Positions 10,487 through 20,237 of a stretch of 64,000 bases of DNA are shown one piece after another; positions within the stretch are counted from its first letter, which is position 1; the number at the start of each line of letters is the position of its first letter. The translations under genes and the position numbers were made by a program. Below the pieces are notes generated by a model. That model searched no databases. It was given only the letters and a program-made list of their open reading frames with translations, and was not told where the DNA came from. The DNA is from Agapetus fuscipes (Eukaryota > Arthropoda > Insecta > Trichoptera > Glossosomatidae), in the NCBI GenBank assembly GCA_951799405.1, contig OX637350.1:6309852-6373851 (forward strand), given 5' to 3'.

Positions 10487-10537
10487 AATATCACAACCGG
10501 TTTCGCAAACATCCGTTCGCATCATCAGGTAGATAAA
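10487..10537 (-). ncRNA. Hammerhead-ribozyme-like motif (candidate)
   Basis: On the minus strand the order is UAUCUAC, CUGAUGA (10528-10522), a stem GCGAAC/GUUUGC closed by GGAU, GAAA (10504-10501), CCGG, UU, then GUGAUA. This matches the type I hammerhead layout: helix I (UAUC.AC with GUGAUA), core CUGANGA, helix II, core GAAA, a minimal helix III (A-CC/GG-U) and cleavage after GUU. Very short helix III is known for hammerheads of Penelope-like elements and retrozymes. All conserved core bases are present. Activity is untested. Confidence 0.65.
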
Positions 10538-10600
10538 TTAATACTTACAATAATATTCACAATACTTACAATACTATAATACTTACAAAAATTAATACAA
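10537..10600. repeat. Short degenerate tandem repeat
   Basis: Imperfect repeats of ATACTTACAATA next to the hammerhead-like motif, four to five units. Such arrays beside a hammerhead fit the terminal region of a Penelope-like element, but no Penelope reverse transcriptase is visible here. Confidence 0.5.
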
Positions 10601-10925
10601 TCAATAAAACAAAAATTAATACAACTTGTTTAAACGAAGATTTTTTTATAACAATTACCCTCATATTTAAGTAACCCCTTTAATTTTTGGCTTATATTCT
10701 AATTGAAGTTGTTTAAACCAATATTTATTTAACATTTATAAGCCATTTGAGAGCGGGGTGTTAAATTGCATACATTGGAAGTAATATCACTTTGGGGGTG
10801 GCATCTTAGAGAGCACAGGGTTGCTTGACCTCTAGCGTGACGTGTTTTTGTCGCCCATAAAGGACTGATAGTTTTTCAGTTTATTTAACATCCTGGCTGC
10901 AGCGTTGAGTAATCATGGACAGTCT
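10601..10925. other. No gene recognised
   Basis: AT-rich at first, then more balanced from about 10750 (GGGGGTGGCATC, CTAGCGTGACG). A short stretch, CCCATAAAGGACTGATA at about 10855, resembles R5. No gene evidence. Confidence 0.4.
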
Positions 10926-11090
10926 CTTCTGTACTTCAACAATAAAACCTTACGTTCAAACTCAAATACAGAGTTTTACTAAAAATAAATAGTAACTAAA
11001 GCATCGCTCCTTTGATTCCCATATATGTTTGGTAAAACGCAAGGGTTGAGTTTAAATCTAAAGGTTACTGAGGGTACTGTCCATGTAATG
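10926..11090. mobile_element. R2 palindromic MITE
   Basis: Left arm CTGTACTTCAACAATAAAACC with CGTTCAAACTCAA; right arm (reverse complement) ACAGTACCCTCAGTAACC with TTTAAACTCAACCCTTGCG. Two arms of about 55-60 bp face each other around a short loop. Consensus from all copies: CAGTACCCCAAGTATAAAAC, then CGTTCAAACTCAACC and AGCGTTTAACCAAAAATC. Non-coding. Confidence 0.75.
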
Positions 11091-11175
11091 GCAAACGGTT
11101 ACACATTAGAGATGGGTCTGGGTGGATCTGGCATTGAAAATTGTTTACTTAAAAATCTGACTATTAGAGACGATT

Positions 11176-11270
11176 ATACTTCCCTGAATCAGGAGTGACA
11201 TTGGCAGAGTGAATAATTTTTTACAGTATAAGAAGTCAGCTGCATACTAACCTATAAGTCGAGGAATAAA
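11176..11270 (-). repeat. R1 fragment, 5' part
   Basis: Antisense CTTCCCTGAATCAGGAGTGACATTGGCA, then CTAACCTATAAGTCGAGGAA. It holds the shared 5' border and hairpin but no 3' half. Confidence 0.75.
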
Positions 11271-11659
11271 GTAAAAGTCGTAGAAATATCATCAACTTCA
11301 ATTTCCTTATTCTATATTGTTAATCTATTATTGGATGGGAGTTGTTATCTTGAGAAAAACTACCTACTAACGTACGGTACACCGTACAAGACAAAAAAAA
11401 TAACATTGAAAAAATATGGATATGGAGCCAAGTTTAAATAACAGATAGCAAAAATTGTGATGATAACTCAAAATAATTTTCTATGTATCAAGGTTGGAAA
11501 ACATTTCGAGTTTTCTTCTAAATATTCATAATTGAAAATACAAAACCTATTTTTGTTCCTCCATCTATTCTTATGTGATTTTATGTTAACCTTATTGCAT
11601 AGATACAAATTTCCTAGTGAACATTTTTCAAGAGACCAGAGTAAGCATTTGATGTAGCA
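11271..11659. other. AT-rich sequence, no gene recognised
   Basis: Nothing recognised on either strand. Confidence 0.5.
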
Positions 11660-11870
11660 GAAACGTGAGTCTCGAACCGGCCGCCTCACAGTCGTTTCAC
11701 CCCCGGTCAGGGCGCAGGCGTCGCAGGAGCGGCAGCGGCCATCACGAGCGGAAGTGGACAGCTTCCAGCGCTTCCTACGAGATAAGCTTTCGCTACCAAC
11801 CAGCCCCCTTATCTAACGCGAGCTTCCAAAGCTCTGCGCACTCATACGCTGCCACCGACGTGTGAGCTAA
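11660..11870 (+). other. GC-rich open block, possible exon
   Basis: About 200 bp of GC-rich sequence stays open on the plus strand (11665-11865; Ser/Arg-rich, containing GRRRRRSGSG). It lies between a possible acceptor (TGATGTAGCAG, ending near 11660) and a possible donor (GTGAGC at about 11862). The acceptor lacks a pyrimidine tract and the peptide is low-complexity, so coding status is doubtful. Conservation or RNA reads would settle it. Confidence 0.2.
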
Positions 11871-11983
11871 TTCAATAAAAAAAGTAACACCCTGAAATAA
11901 ACACGAGCGGTGCTGTAAAGGTTTCACATATTTTTTTGAAATCAAGTTCTTGTGTTGAGCAAAATATAGTTACTTTACGGATG

Positions 11984-11999
<16 letters not shown>

Positions 12000-12067
<68 letters not shown>

Positions 12068-14310
12068 TGCACAACAGGTTTCCCTTATTACAGTGCACCC
12101 TCACACAGTCATTAACAAGCTGGGAGGAGCTCTTTAACTAGATCTTTGAATGATTCTAAGTTAATGTAAAAAATGTCTATGTCAGCTGAATTAATCAGAG
12201 TAACACTCCGAGTTAAGGCATGTTGTGCCATGACGTCGGTACGGGACAGCGGTACATGAAAAAGTTCATGCCGTCTTCCCCGGCCGTAGCCATCTGGCAC
12301 ATAAAGCTCAAAACTCTCTAACAGGGTGGGGCTGTCAATTAAGCCGTTAATGATCTTGTAACAAAGCACCATAAGAGAACCGTTGCGCCGAGATTCCAGA
12401 CTCCTGGAGCTGGTTTTCTCAAGTAATTCCTCATGGTGCATAAACTTGGGATAATTCCCATGTATTCTCATGAGGAGGTACCTCAAAAACTTTTTTTGAA
12501 TTTGCTCCAAAAGATCTACATACTTCCGCTGATACGGGGCCCAAACCTCGACAGCGTACTCTAATTTAGAACGTACAATACAGTTGAAGACATCCACCAT
12601 AGCTCTCGGTGACTCAAAATTATTGCTAATTCTGATCACAAAGCCCAATAACTGGTAGCATTTGGTCGTCAACTGCGTTATATGTTCTGTAAACTTCAGA
12701 CCAGGATCAAAAACTACGCCCAGGTCCCTAAATGAAAAGACACGAGCCAGTATCGACCCACCAATACTGTACTCATGGATTATGGGACAAGCGGATCTTG
12801 TAAATGACATGACAGAACACTTGCTAATGTTGAAGTTCAATCCATTATTATTGGACCACATCAGCAGAGAGTTCAAATCCATCTGTAAATTAATACAGTC
12901 TTGAAAATCCTTGATTTCTGTATAAATTTTCATGTCATCAGCGTAAAGAAGACAAGAACTATTTTTGATCTTGTCCGCAATGTCGTTAATGAACACAATG
13001 AAGGCTAGAGGGCCTAAATTAGAGCCTTGAGGAACTCCTGAAGTTGGAAAAAAATTAGCCGAATGTTGGTCATTTATTTGCACAAATTGGCTTCTGTTTT
13101 TAAGAAATGAAGAGAAAAAGATTAAGAGAGGTTTTGTGAAACCAAAATCGTCCATCTTCTTCAAAAGAACATCATGATTCACACGATCAAACGCCTTGGA
13201 GAAATCTGTATATATTACATCAGTTTGCCTGCGAGAATCCAAGTTGATGGCAATATTTCTACTGAGGGTGAGTAGATTTGATACTGTGGATCTCTTGGGC
13301 AGAAATCCGTGTTGGTGTATGTTGATTCGGGGCTTGATTTGCCACATAAGGTTTTTGTGTATCAAGCACTCAAACACTTTGGCGAAACTTGATAAGATAG
13401 AAATCGGCCTATAATTTCTAACATCACTTTTATCATTTGACTTATGTACTGGCATGACTCTTGTTATCTTCCAGGCTGATGGATATGTACATGTCTTCAG
13501 GGATAAGTTGAAGATGAAACATAAGGGTTGAGCAAGGGGCTTAGCCATAGAAGATACAATTCTCGGGGGAATGTTGTCAGGGCCAGTTGCTTTATTGGAT
13601 TTTAATCCAAGCAGATAAGTCTCCACCTCAGTCAAAGAAAAAGGACTGAGTGATATGGAAGATTGCTCGTGCTTACCATGGGGGGACTCAGATAAATCTA
13701 CGTGAGGGGTCTGGGTGCTGTAGACCGATTGGAAATACTTAGCAAAAGTTTCCGATATTATTCTGGGATCAGATATAATCTGATCTCCATCAGAAAGCTG
13801 AAAAGTTGTATTACCACCGGTCTTGCTGGATCTGATATAAGACCAGAATTCCTTGGAATCACATCCTATCCCAGTCTGAATCTTACTCATATACAATTTG
13901 TGTGCTTCCTTTATATTATGTTTAACTTGCGCTCTCTTTGTAGAGAAAGCCTTATAATTGCTTACACTTTTATTTTTTAAGTAATTTTTGTGCAAGCGTT
14001 CCTTACACTTGATATTAGCAATGATGCTACTATTAAACCATACTGGGTAAGTGGAGTTACATTTGGCAGCGTATTTTTTACATGGAGCACACAAATTACA
14101 TATTTTCAATAAAACATTATAAAAGTATTTTACAGCGGTATCAATATGTTTACAATTATATAGGTCAGACCAATCATAAAAACTAAGTATATTCTTACAT
14201 CTATCAGTGTTTAAGTACTTAAAATTAATTATTTTGTTCCACCTAAATATATAGTCAAAGTCGGTATCATTAATATTAAAATTATTATTATCCACATTGT
14301 GAATATATTA
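12000..14310 (-). mobile_element. CR1/Jockey-like LINE, 5'-truncated, with poly(A) tail
   Basis: Minus-strand order: long RT frame (14295-12112), 3' UTR of only about 45 bp (12111-12067), then about 67 uninterrupted A (plus-strand T run 12000-12066). The element lacks the apurinic endonuclease domain and any ORF1, so it is 5'-truncated. The 5' edge is unclear: a stop lies five codons before the first GTG, and unrelated SINE-B starts at 14376. The pure long tail and intact frame point to a recent insertion. A second copy of the 3' end is at 38186-38281. Confidence 0.9.
12112..14295 (-). CDS. Non-LTR reverse transcriptase, truncated N-terminus
   Basis: 727 codons with no internal stop. The first 170 residues match the linker that follows the endonuclease in CR1/Jockey-type LINEs (YPVWFNSSII, KEFWSYIRSSK). 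The RT domain follows: KATGPDNIPPRIV (about 235), NYRPISILSSFAKVFE (about 294), motif A YTDFSKAFDRVNHDVL (about 362), motif B GVPQGSNLGPLAFIVFINDI (about 419), motif C LLYADDMKIY (about 450) and the thumb. The catalytic aspartates in D-FSKAFD and YADD are present. It ends KELLPAC. The first codon is GTG, so this is not a natural start. It would have copied element RNA at the target site; without its endonuclease it is probably immobile. Confidence 0.92.
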   Translation of the reverse strand: MDNNNFNINDTDFDYIFRWNKIINFKYLNTDRCKNILSFYDWSDLYNCKHIDTAVKYFYNVLLKICNLCAPCKKYAAKCNSTYPVWFNSSIIANIKCKERLHKNYLKNKSVSNYKAFSTKRAQVKHNIKEAHKLYMSKIQTGIGCDSKEFWSYIRSSKTGGNTTFQLSDGDQIISDPRIISETFAKYFQSVYSTQTPHVDLSESPHGKHEQSSISLSPFSLTEVETYLLGLKSNKATGPDNIPPRIVSSMAKPLAQPLCFIFNLSLKTCTYPSAWKITRVMPVHKSNDKSDVRNYRPISILSSFAKVFECLIHKNLMWQIKPRINIHQHGFLPKRSTVSNLLTLSRNIAINLDSRRQTDVIYTDFSKAFDRVNHDVLLKKMDDFGFTKPLLIFFSSFLKNRSQFVQINDQHSANFFPTSGVPQGSNLGPLAFIVFINDIADKIKNSSCLLYADDMKIYTEIKDFQDCINLQMDLNSLLMWSNNNGLNFNISKCSVMSFTRSACPIIHEYSIGGSILARVFSFRDLGVVFDPGLKFTEHITQLTTKCYQLLGFVIRISNNFESPRAMVDVFNCIVRSKLEYAVEVWAPYQRKYVDLLEQIQKKFLRYLLMRIHGNYPKFMHHEELLEKTSSRSLESRRNGSLMVLCYKIINGLIDSPTLLESFELYVPDGYGRGRRHELFHVPLSRTDVMAQHALTRSVTLINSADIDIFYINLESFKDLVKELLPAC

Positions 14311-14375
14311 TTTGTATGATAATGTTGAAATTAAAGTAAAAACATAAAAATAAAATCAATTAAGAATAATTATTA

Positions 14376-14700
14376 CCGTTCAGTCGATGGCTCAGTTGAA
14401 AGAGTGCTTGAATTCCATGCCGAGATCCCACCTAAGGGTGTCAGAAATGATTTCCCGTTTCGGTGTTTATTTCAAACCCAAAATACATATACCAACAAAG
14501 TTTACTCAGTCTTCACAAGAAGTAAGTACTAGCCCCTTCAGAAGCTGGGAAACCCCCACTTACAATGAGATTATTGGCGTAATCCGGACCCCTTACCTGT
14601 GAAAATATATATACTCACTCGCCACAAGTTACCCCTTCGGGAAGAACGCGGCAAGAAGTAACGCTAAAGGTGAAGTTTAGTAGCGTAGTGGCGTACTGTA
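14376..14700 (+). mobile_element. tRNA-derived SINE (SINE-B) with R3 core domain
   Basis: The degenerate tRNA-like head (CGATGGCTCAGTTGAAAGAG; A-box-like GGCTCAGTTGAAAG) is less clear than in the second copy at 54521. The shared body holds GGTGTTTATTT, CTCAGTCTTCACAAGAAGTA and AGAAGCTGGGAA. The 3' third (about 14570-14700) reads TCCGGACCCCTTACCTGT, CTTCGGGAAGAACGCGGCAA and AGAAGTAACGC, which is the R3 sequence found alone at 23055 and 23397. This copy links the two families. A 71-codon frame inside is chance. Confidence 0.78.
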
Positions 14701-16523
14701 AAATGTTAACTTAACAGATATATTAACTATAACTACTTTACTGTAATTGGTGTCAACAATTTGCAGTTTTTTTTTTTAAATTAAGAATTTACATTTACAA
14801 TTATTTTATTTTTCAATGCCGTAGGTATATACGAGTAAGTACACATTCATTCTTCCGAGCTTTATGTTTTTTAGGGTCACGATTATAATTTTTTTTTAAA
14901 GTAAATCTAAGTTTAGAATGTCTTTTTAATTCCTTAAAATTTTGTATGTACCCTTTATTTAAAAAAAAATATATACATAAACTTTCCCTACGTCGATAGC
15001 ATTAAAATAGTAATTTACTCGTATTTCTTCAATACTCGTTTACCATAGATAAAATGTGAAACTAAAAGGTCTGCGCATATTTCACTTTTACTTGAATCCA
15101 CATGTTACCGAAAACATTTTCATGTGAAAAATCAAATAAAAGGGAAATCAAAAGGTCGCTTCATTTTGACGTTTTTCATTACAATTTTTCTTAGAGTCGT
15201 AAAAATGCGAGCGATCATTTAAAATGCTTCAGTTTGCGAAGTCGGCAATTTTCCTTCGGCGTCTCACATTCCCTCCACCTAAAGTTATTTTCCCGCTCAG
15301 TAGATGCGCCTTTACCCAAAAGGGATGAAAATGAATTGACTCTACCGCTTTTTTTTGTTCCCTTCCCATTCTTCTATGTAGGCGCATTTCGCTATTTTAT
15401 TCAGAATTACACTGTTTTTTTACTTTACCTACAGTCAATGCTCATTTTAATATTTTATAATTATTATTATTATTTTATTTCAAAAAAAAGATAAGTGAAG
15501 AGAAATGCAATTCACCAACCTATTCTGCCTGGCCAGAAACATATAATAATATAATCAATTAATTATTCATTATTGTTAATTTTAATTTATTCTTAATTAA
15601 TAATTACCCAATAACATATGTTGAACCAGGTTCAAAGTTATGGTCAAATGATCCAGGCGCTGATCGAACCAACGCTATTCTATGCCGAACACGCAAGAAA
15701 AATCAAGCCCACTTGGCACCCTCAGCCATAACACCGAAATTATGTAGTTATTGTATTAAATCAAAATATTTAAATGAATAAAATAACGTAATTATATATA
15801 AAAAAACGGTCTTAGTACTGAAAAATTCTATTTTTTGTTTCATTGCAAAATTTGCAAGAAGTATGTTAATTTGAAGATAAAATTCAAGAAACAACATTCC
15901 TAGTCGTTTCGTTTTAAAAGTACACACAATTCAGTGGAGAAAAAAAATTCTCAGTATTTGAATGCTATTTCATGCAAGTTGTTTCTATGCAAAGGTATTA
16001 AAAAAAGGTGTAAAATTGTTATTCTTTGAATATTTTCTGGAAAAACCCTACATGAATACTCCTATATCATTTGATACGTGTACTCAAAACCGACATTTAT
16101 TATTTATTTTAACTTTGAAGTTCAACTCCATGAAGCGGTATAAATTTCCAAGAAAAAAAAGCTTTGAAGCTGTAGGAGAATTTTTTTCCTTTCTTAGAAG
16201 TCGCCTCTTGCATACATTGTGCGTCGTTGCATTTCATAAAATCCTTATGACGGAATCGTAGCGATTCTAATACCAGCTTGTCTCCTTGCCATACTTAAAT
16301 CTTTCTTGAAATACTTCGCTGTATTATAGGTCTTAAAACGACGGAAATTATATTGAAAAACAAAGACGTCACTTGTCACTTTTAAGATGACAGATGGACA
16401 TTGACAGTTTCACGCAGATTTCACTTGTTAAGTGAATCTTAACAAAGAAGAATTAGGCTCTAATATCTAAAAGGCTGGTGAAAATATCCAGAAACCACAA
16501 AATTGTGACATCACACGGACAGG
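14701..16523. other. AT-rich sequence, no gene recognised
   Basis: Long A/T runs, a short ATT microsatellite near 15458-15476 and a more balanced patch at 15640-15730. Plus-strand frames of 86 and 99 codons (15234-15494, 15962-16261) have no recognisable domain. Confidence 0.5.
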
Positions 16524-16620
16524 TTTCTAATGTTTTTTTTTTGATATTGGTTTCTTAGGACCAAAGTCACATATGTATCAAGGCGCGACGTTTTTCTGGC
16601 GAGAAAAAAACATTTTTAAA
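16524..16620 (+). repeat. R5 repeat
   Basis: Blocks TTGATATTGGTTTCTTAGGA, then GTCACATATGTATCAAGG, then GGCGAGAAAAAAACATTTT recur in order at 31414-31500 and partly at 45577-45650. Strongly diverged old repeat of unknown class. Confidence 0.5.
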
Positions 16621-16702
16621 ATTGCGTAGAGTCCATTGTTACATTTGAGTTTATTTCACGCAATCAGTTGTTATTCTTGCGTTCTTCTTCTTCGTGTCAG
16701 CT

Positions 16703-16862
16703 TCACACCGTATTGGCCCAGTAACGAGCAATGTCTACAGTTCTTTGGTTTCCCGCAAAGAGATCATCCATGGAGCAGCTTGTCGGACAGGAGGGACAAC
16801 ACCGCAGGTGCTCCATAGCTTGCTGAGCTCCACACTCACATAGAGTCCTCCCGTCCCAGAAA
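16703..16862 (-). pseudogene. LINE ORF2 C-terminus, relic
   Basis: The minus-strand frame reads GRTLCECGAQQAMEH, C-PSCP, SMDDLFAGNQ and TVDIARYWANTV followed by a stop. A C-C-H-C cluster followed by a final ARYW-type helix is typical of the C-terminal end of several insect non-LTR ORF2 proteins. A stop lies just upstream in this frame, and no RT motif is present in the window next to it, so only the last 50 residues survive. Confidence 0.6.
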
Positions 16863-17165
16863 TCTCCAGGTCAACATGTTGGCATTCTTGCGTTAAAAAA
16901 TATGTATTAAAAAACTGATTTATTTTAAAATTTTGTAAAAAATAATCACTTTAATTTATGTAAGTTGCAAATATACGAGTATATTGACACTTAACGCTTA
17001 TATCTGTGCAACTTGATTATAGAAACGGCTTCAATTTTAACCATGTGGACACAAAAGTTTCGATTATTTAAGGTAAATATAACGCAAATAAGACAACATT
17101 AAATGATATTTTATTTTCCAATTCAGAACGAAAAAAAAACAAATTTATGAATTCTATTAGTTTCT
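16863..17165. other. AT-rich sequence, no gene recognised
   Basis: Nothing firm. TGTAAGTTGCAAATATAC at about 16960 and GTGCAACTTGATTATAG at about 17010 look like two opposing R1 3' tips, but they are too short to call. Confidence 0.4.
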
Positions 17166-17410
17166 TATCTAATCTAATCAAAGCTGCAAGGATATATACC
17201 ATTTAAGATTTATATCAAATGCATTCCCACAAGCAGACATGTATAATTTCGCGCTAACACATGCCGCATGTGGACCTACATTATAAGAACCCATCTCAAA
17301 TGAACATAAGCCCTGCAACTCTTACCGTCCTTCCCTGAGACAGGGGTGACATTGGCAAAGTGAACCATTTTTTCACAGTATGGGTGGTCAGCCGCATACC
17401 AACCTATAAA
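17166..17410 (-). repeat. R1 repeat, nearly full length
   Basis: TTAGA tail at 17166-17178, the hairpin ACATGCCGCATGT intact, and the 5' end lost after ATAGGTTGGTATGCGG (no CCTTGAC). Carries the perfect 7-bp arm version of the second hairpin. Confidence 0.85.
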
Positions 17411-17971
17411 TTCTGATTTAAAAAAAACACACATTTTACTTTCATTCTGATTATATTGAAAACGGGCTATTTTAGCACATGAAACTGAGGTTATTTTTGT
17501 ATGGAAAAAAATGATTTCCGTTTTATTATTTCCAGTCATTTTCTTAATTGATATTAATCGAAGGTGGCTTGTTCCTCGCCCACGTACCCTGCCCGCCTGG
17601 CCTACCCTGCAAAATCGGTCACAGCTGAGCACTGACTATGAAAGAGGAAAACTCGGCTGCGAGGAAAGCACAGGCGAGTCCCGATTTATCGGTGTGAGAA
17701 TTAAAATTAATGAAAAGCGAGTAAGACGCCTTCCTTCCTCTACCTTTCTCACGGGGGAAAGCAATCCTTAGACGCAGAAATGTTTTGATACGAAATAATG
17801 ACGTAAAAATGTGGTTCAAAATTAATGCTTGATATGTTGATTAGAAAAACAGCCATAGAAATTGATTTGGTGATAAAATTGATGTAAATTTGTCACCAAA
17901 ATCAACATGGTCATATATTACATTAAAAACAAATTATTTTCTAAATTTCCTTTACATTTCTCATAGCATGT
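17411..17971. other. Unique sequence with GC-richer patch
   Basis: A balanced patch at about 17560-17760 (TCCTCGCCCACGTACCC, GGCGAGTCCCGATTTATCGG) is open on both strands but matches no family. It may be a conserved non-coding element or chance. Confidence 0.3.
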
Positions 17972-18292
17972 TGAATGGTTCACTTTGCCAATGGCACCCC
18001 TGTTTCAGGGAAGGTCAGCAAGAGTTGCAGGGCTTATGTTCATTTGAAATTTGGTTTTTATATTGTAGGTCCACATGTGGCATGTGTGAGCGCGAAATTA
18101 TACGTGTCTAATCTAATCTAATCTAAGTTGCAAATATATGTTACATTGGAAAGTCACATTATATGCATTCTCACAACCAGACACGTACAAGTTCGCGCTA
18201 TACCAACCTATAAGTCAAATGGTGTCTGCTTGTGGGAATGCATTTAATATGAATCTCAAATGATACATATCTTTGCAACTTAGATTTAGATG
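17972..18292 (+). repeat. R1 repeat interrupted by another R1
   Basis: The plus-strand copy runs from TGGTTCACTTTGCCAATGGC to ATTATACGTG (18109), is broken by an inverted R1, and resumes at GTGTCTGCTTGTGGGAATGC (18222), ending CTTTGCAACTTAGATTTAG. The interrupted sentence joins exactly once the duplicated GTGTCT is removed. Confidence 0.9.
18110..18221 (-). repeat. R1 copy nested inside R1, with target duplication
   Basis: A minus-strand R1 with its middle deleted (CGAACTTG joined to TATAGGTTGGTAT) and three TTAGA units. GTGTCT occurs on both sides (18104-18109 and 18222-18227) and is read as the target site duplication. The 5' end is at TTTGACTTATAGG, the border shared by other solitary copies. 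It shows that R1 inserts as a unit without RTE coding sequence. Confidence 0.85.
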
Positions 18293-18712
18293 TCATGTGG
18301 TTATGTATAATTTCTCTGTTTTAATTATATAATTTCTCAGTTAGTTGATATGCGAAATACTAATCACTTTTTCAAGAAGTACTCCAATTACGTTGAAGTT
18401 TTCATTTTCGATTTCAGCGTAAATCAAGTAAAAACGAGAAACTATTTTTTTTCCGGTTACATTCTTAAGCGGCACTATATAAAGTGGACTTTTACACAAA
18501 TAAATAATTTCTTTACGACAATTATTCATGTCATTAGGCTTGTTTTCTGTTGTTTAAAACCCGTTTAAAGATCAAGCTAAGCTAAACGTTGCTTTCGTCC
18601 GTTACCTCCCACCAGGTGTGTATATGCGCGTAAGACGTAATTATAAAGTTTACCGACGCAGCTGACGGCGACTGCGGGCCACATGATGGATCGACTGCCT
18701 CCAGCCTGTGCC
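18293..18712. other. No gene recognised
   Basis: AT-rich, then balanced from about 18590 (GACGCAGCTGACGGCGACTGCGG). Two overlapping chance frames on opposite strands at 18341-18568. Confidence 0.45.
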
Positions 18713-18850
18713 TTCAGTATAAAACAAAACGTTTACTCTAAAAATGTATGAAAAGATAAACGCTCGCTGCAGGTGCTGTCCAAGTTTTCATGTATGTGCT
18801 TTGGCTGAGTTTGAACGAAAAGTTACATACTTGGTTATTGCTGCTAGCCC
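18713..18850. mobile_element. R2 palindromic MITE
   Basis: Left arm CAGTATAAAACAAAACGTTT, loop with CTCGCTGCAGGTGCTG, right arm TTTGGCTGAGTTTGAACGAAAAG ending CATACTTGG. Arms are diverged but in the same order as at 40475 and 48545. Confidence 0.75.
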
Positions 18851-19859
18851 TCCTAAATCCACCCGTCTCTCAAGGCTGAATCAAATCCAAGATGAAATTT
18901 TTATCTGCTTAAAAGAAACGAGTATGGAAAAAAGTCTTCTATGGTTCTAATACTGATCTAATCGTTGGATTAACAATGCATTTTCAACTACAGCTGATCC
19001 ATGGATCATTGTTTATTGTACGGAAAATCCACGTTAGGTGGCGGTTGAGCCATGGATTTGCTGCGTGTGATTAACATCACCTTTTGCATTATTGTAGTCC
19101 CAGCGGAATCTGTTGATGTATCATAAAAAGCCATCTAAATGTCACACAATCTTCAATGACGCGAAAAATTATTTTTTCGGATGTACACAAATTTATAAGT
19201 TCTAGATTTTTTACGTTTTACACATTATTTATTTATTTGTACATTCTACATTTTTATGACAAAAAAAAAACACATTCGAAAACGATACACGCTTCCTGTG
19301 ACCTAAATAAAAAAAAAATACCTGTTTACTTTTTATCAGCAAAATAACAAAACGTCTACAAATCTCCTTTCGGGAGCGGAAGACGGAGGCAAAGAAATGA
19401 GCGCGCAGATTGTGTTGAATGAAGTATAAAATGATTATAGTACGTAAAAAGTAAGGCGTATCGGTGGGGGAAAAAATATGTAATAGAATATAGAGAGGAA
19501 ACCATTCGTTATGAAACATATGTAGATATTGCGGTGCCCTTATCTGCGCCAACAAAAGGGCCTACCGAAATCTATCTTTATGCGAGGGCATAAATTCGTG
19601 TCAGCCACTAGGCATACCGTATTTGTATCGGCCAAAGATATGTTTCCAAACTATGTGGAACGGCAAGCAGAAAGTTTGGTAGAGTTTCGCCGCTTGGGAG
19701 CTCCTCCCGGCCCCGCCAAATCTTCAACGCAGAAATAAATTCAAGTTTTCCCCCGCTTAACAACTTCTATATAAATAATTGTACTCACACAATACGCATC
19801 GGATGAAAGAAATGTGGCTTGGATAAAATTTAGGCGTGTTTTTTTTAATTTTCAGCTAC
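18851..19859. other. No gene recognised
   Basis: A GC-richer patch at 19530-19730 is open on the plus strand for 69 codons (19529-19738) without family similarity. The rest is AT-rich. No repeat of this window found. Confidence 0.45.
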
Positions 19860-20062
19860 ATTGGTTCACTTTGCAAATGTCACCCCTGTTTCAGGGAAGG
19901 TCGACAAGAGTTGCAGGGCTTATATTTATTTGACATTTTTTTTTTTTATGTTGTAAGTCTACATGCGGCATGTGTAAATGCGTACTTATACATGCCTGCC
20001 AATGGAAATGCATGTCCTATGAATCTTTATGTAATATATAATTGCAACCCTGCAACTTTACA
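19860..20062 (+). repeat. R1 repeat, 5'-truncated
   Basis: From TTGGTTCACTTTGCAAATGT to a decayed 3' end (GCAACCCTGCAACTT) without the TTAGA tail. Hairpin CTACATGCGGCATGTG is intact. Confidence 0.8.
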
Positions 20063-20129
20063 ACATAAAAAGGATTTTTATGGATGATTTGTAAGGTATT
20101 AGAGATTTTTATTAGATATAAATATTTAA

Positions 20130-20219
20130 AAATATAAATGGTACAACATTGTTTTAATTCACTTTATTATTTTTGTTTTTGCTCGAATATTTACGCCTAA
20201 TGAGGCATCTTCAAGAGCA
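20130..20219 (-). ncRNA. Decayed hammerhead-like motif and flank
   Basis: The minus strand reads UGCUC, UUGAAGA, stem GCC/GGC (20206-20195), GUAA and a segment ending GAGCA. UGCUC pairs with GAGCA as helix I. The core is damaged: CUGANGA has an extra U, and GAAA is GUAA. The downstream flank (AATAATAAAGTGAATTAAAACAATG) matches that of 54061-54095 (AATAATAAAAGTGAATTTTAACAGTG), which ties this relic to the same element family. Confidence 0.5.
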
Positions 20220-20237
20220 GAATGGTTATTTTTATTA

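Noticed and set aside
11872..12072. 66-codon frame with a long lysine run
   Set aside because: It is the translated poly(A) tail of the LINE at 12000-14310.
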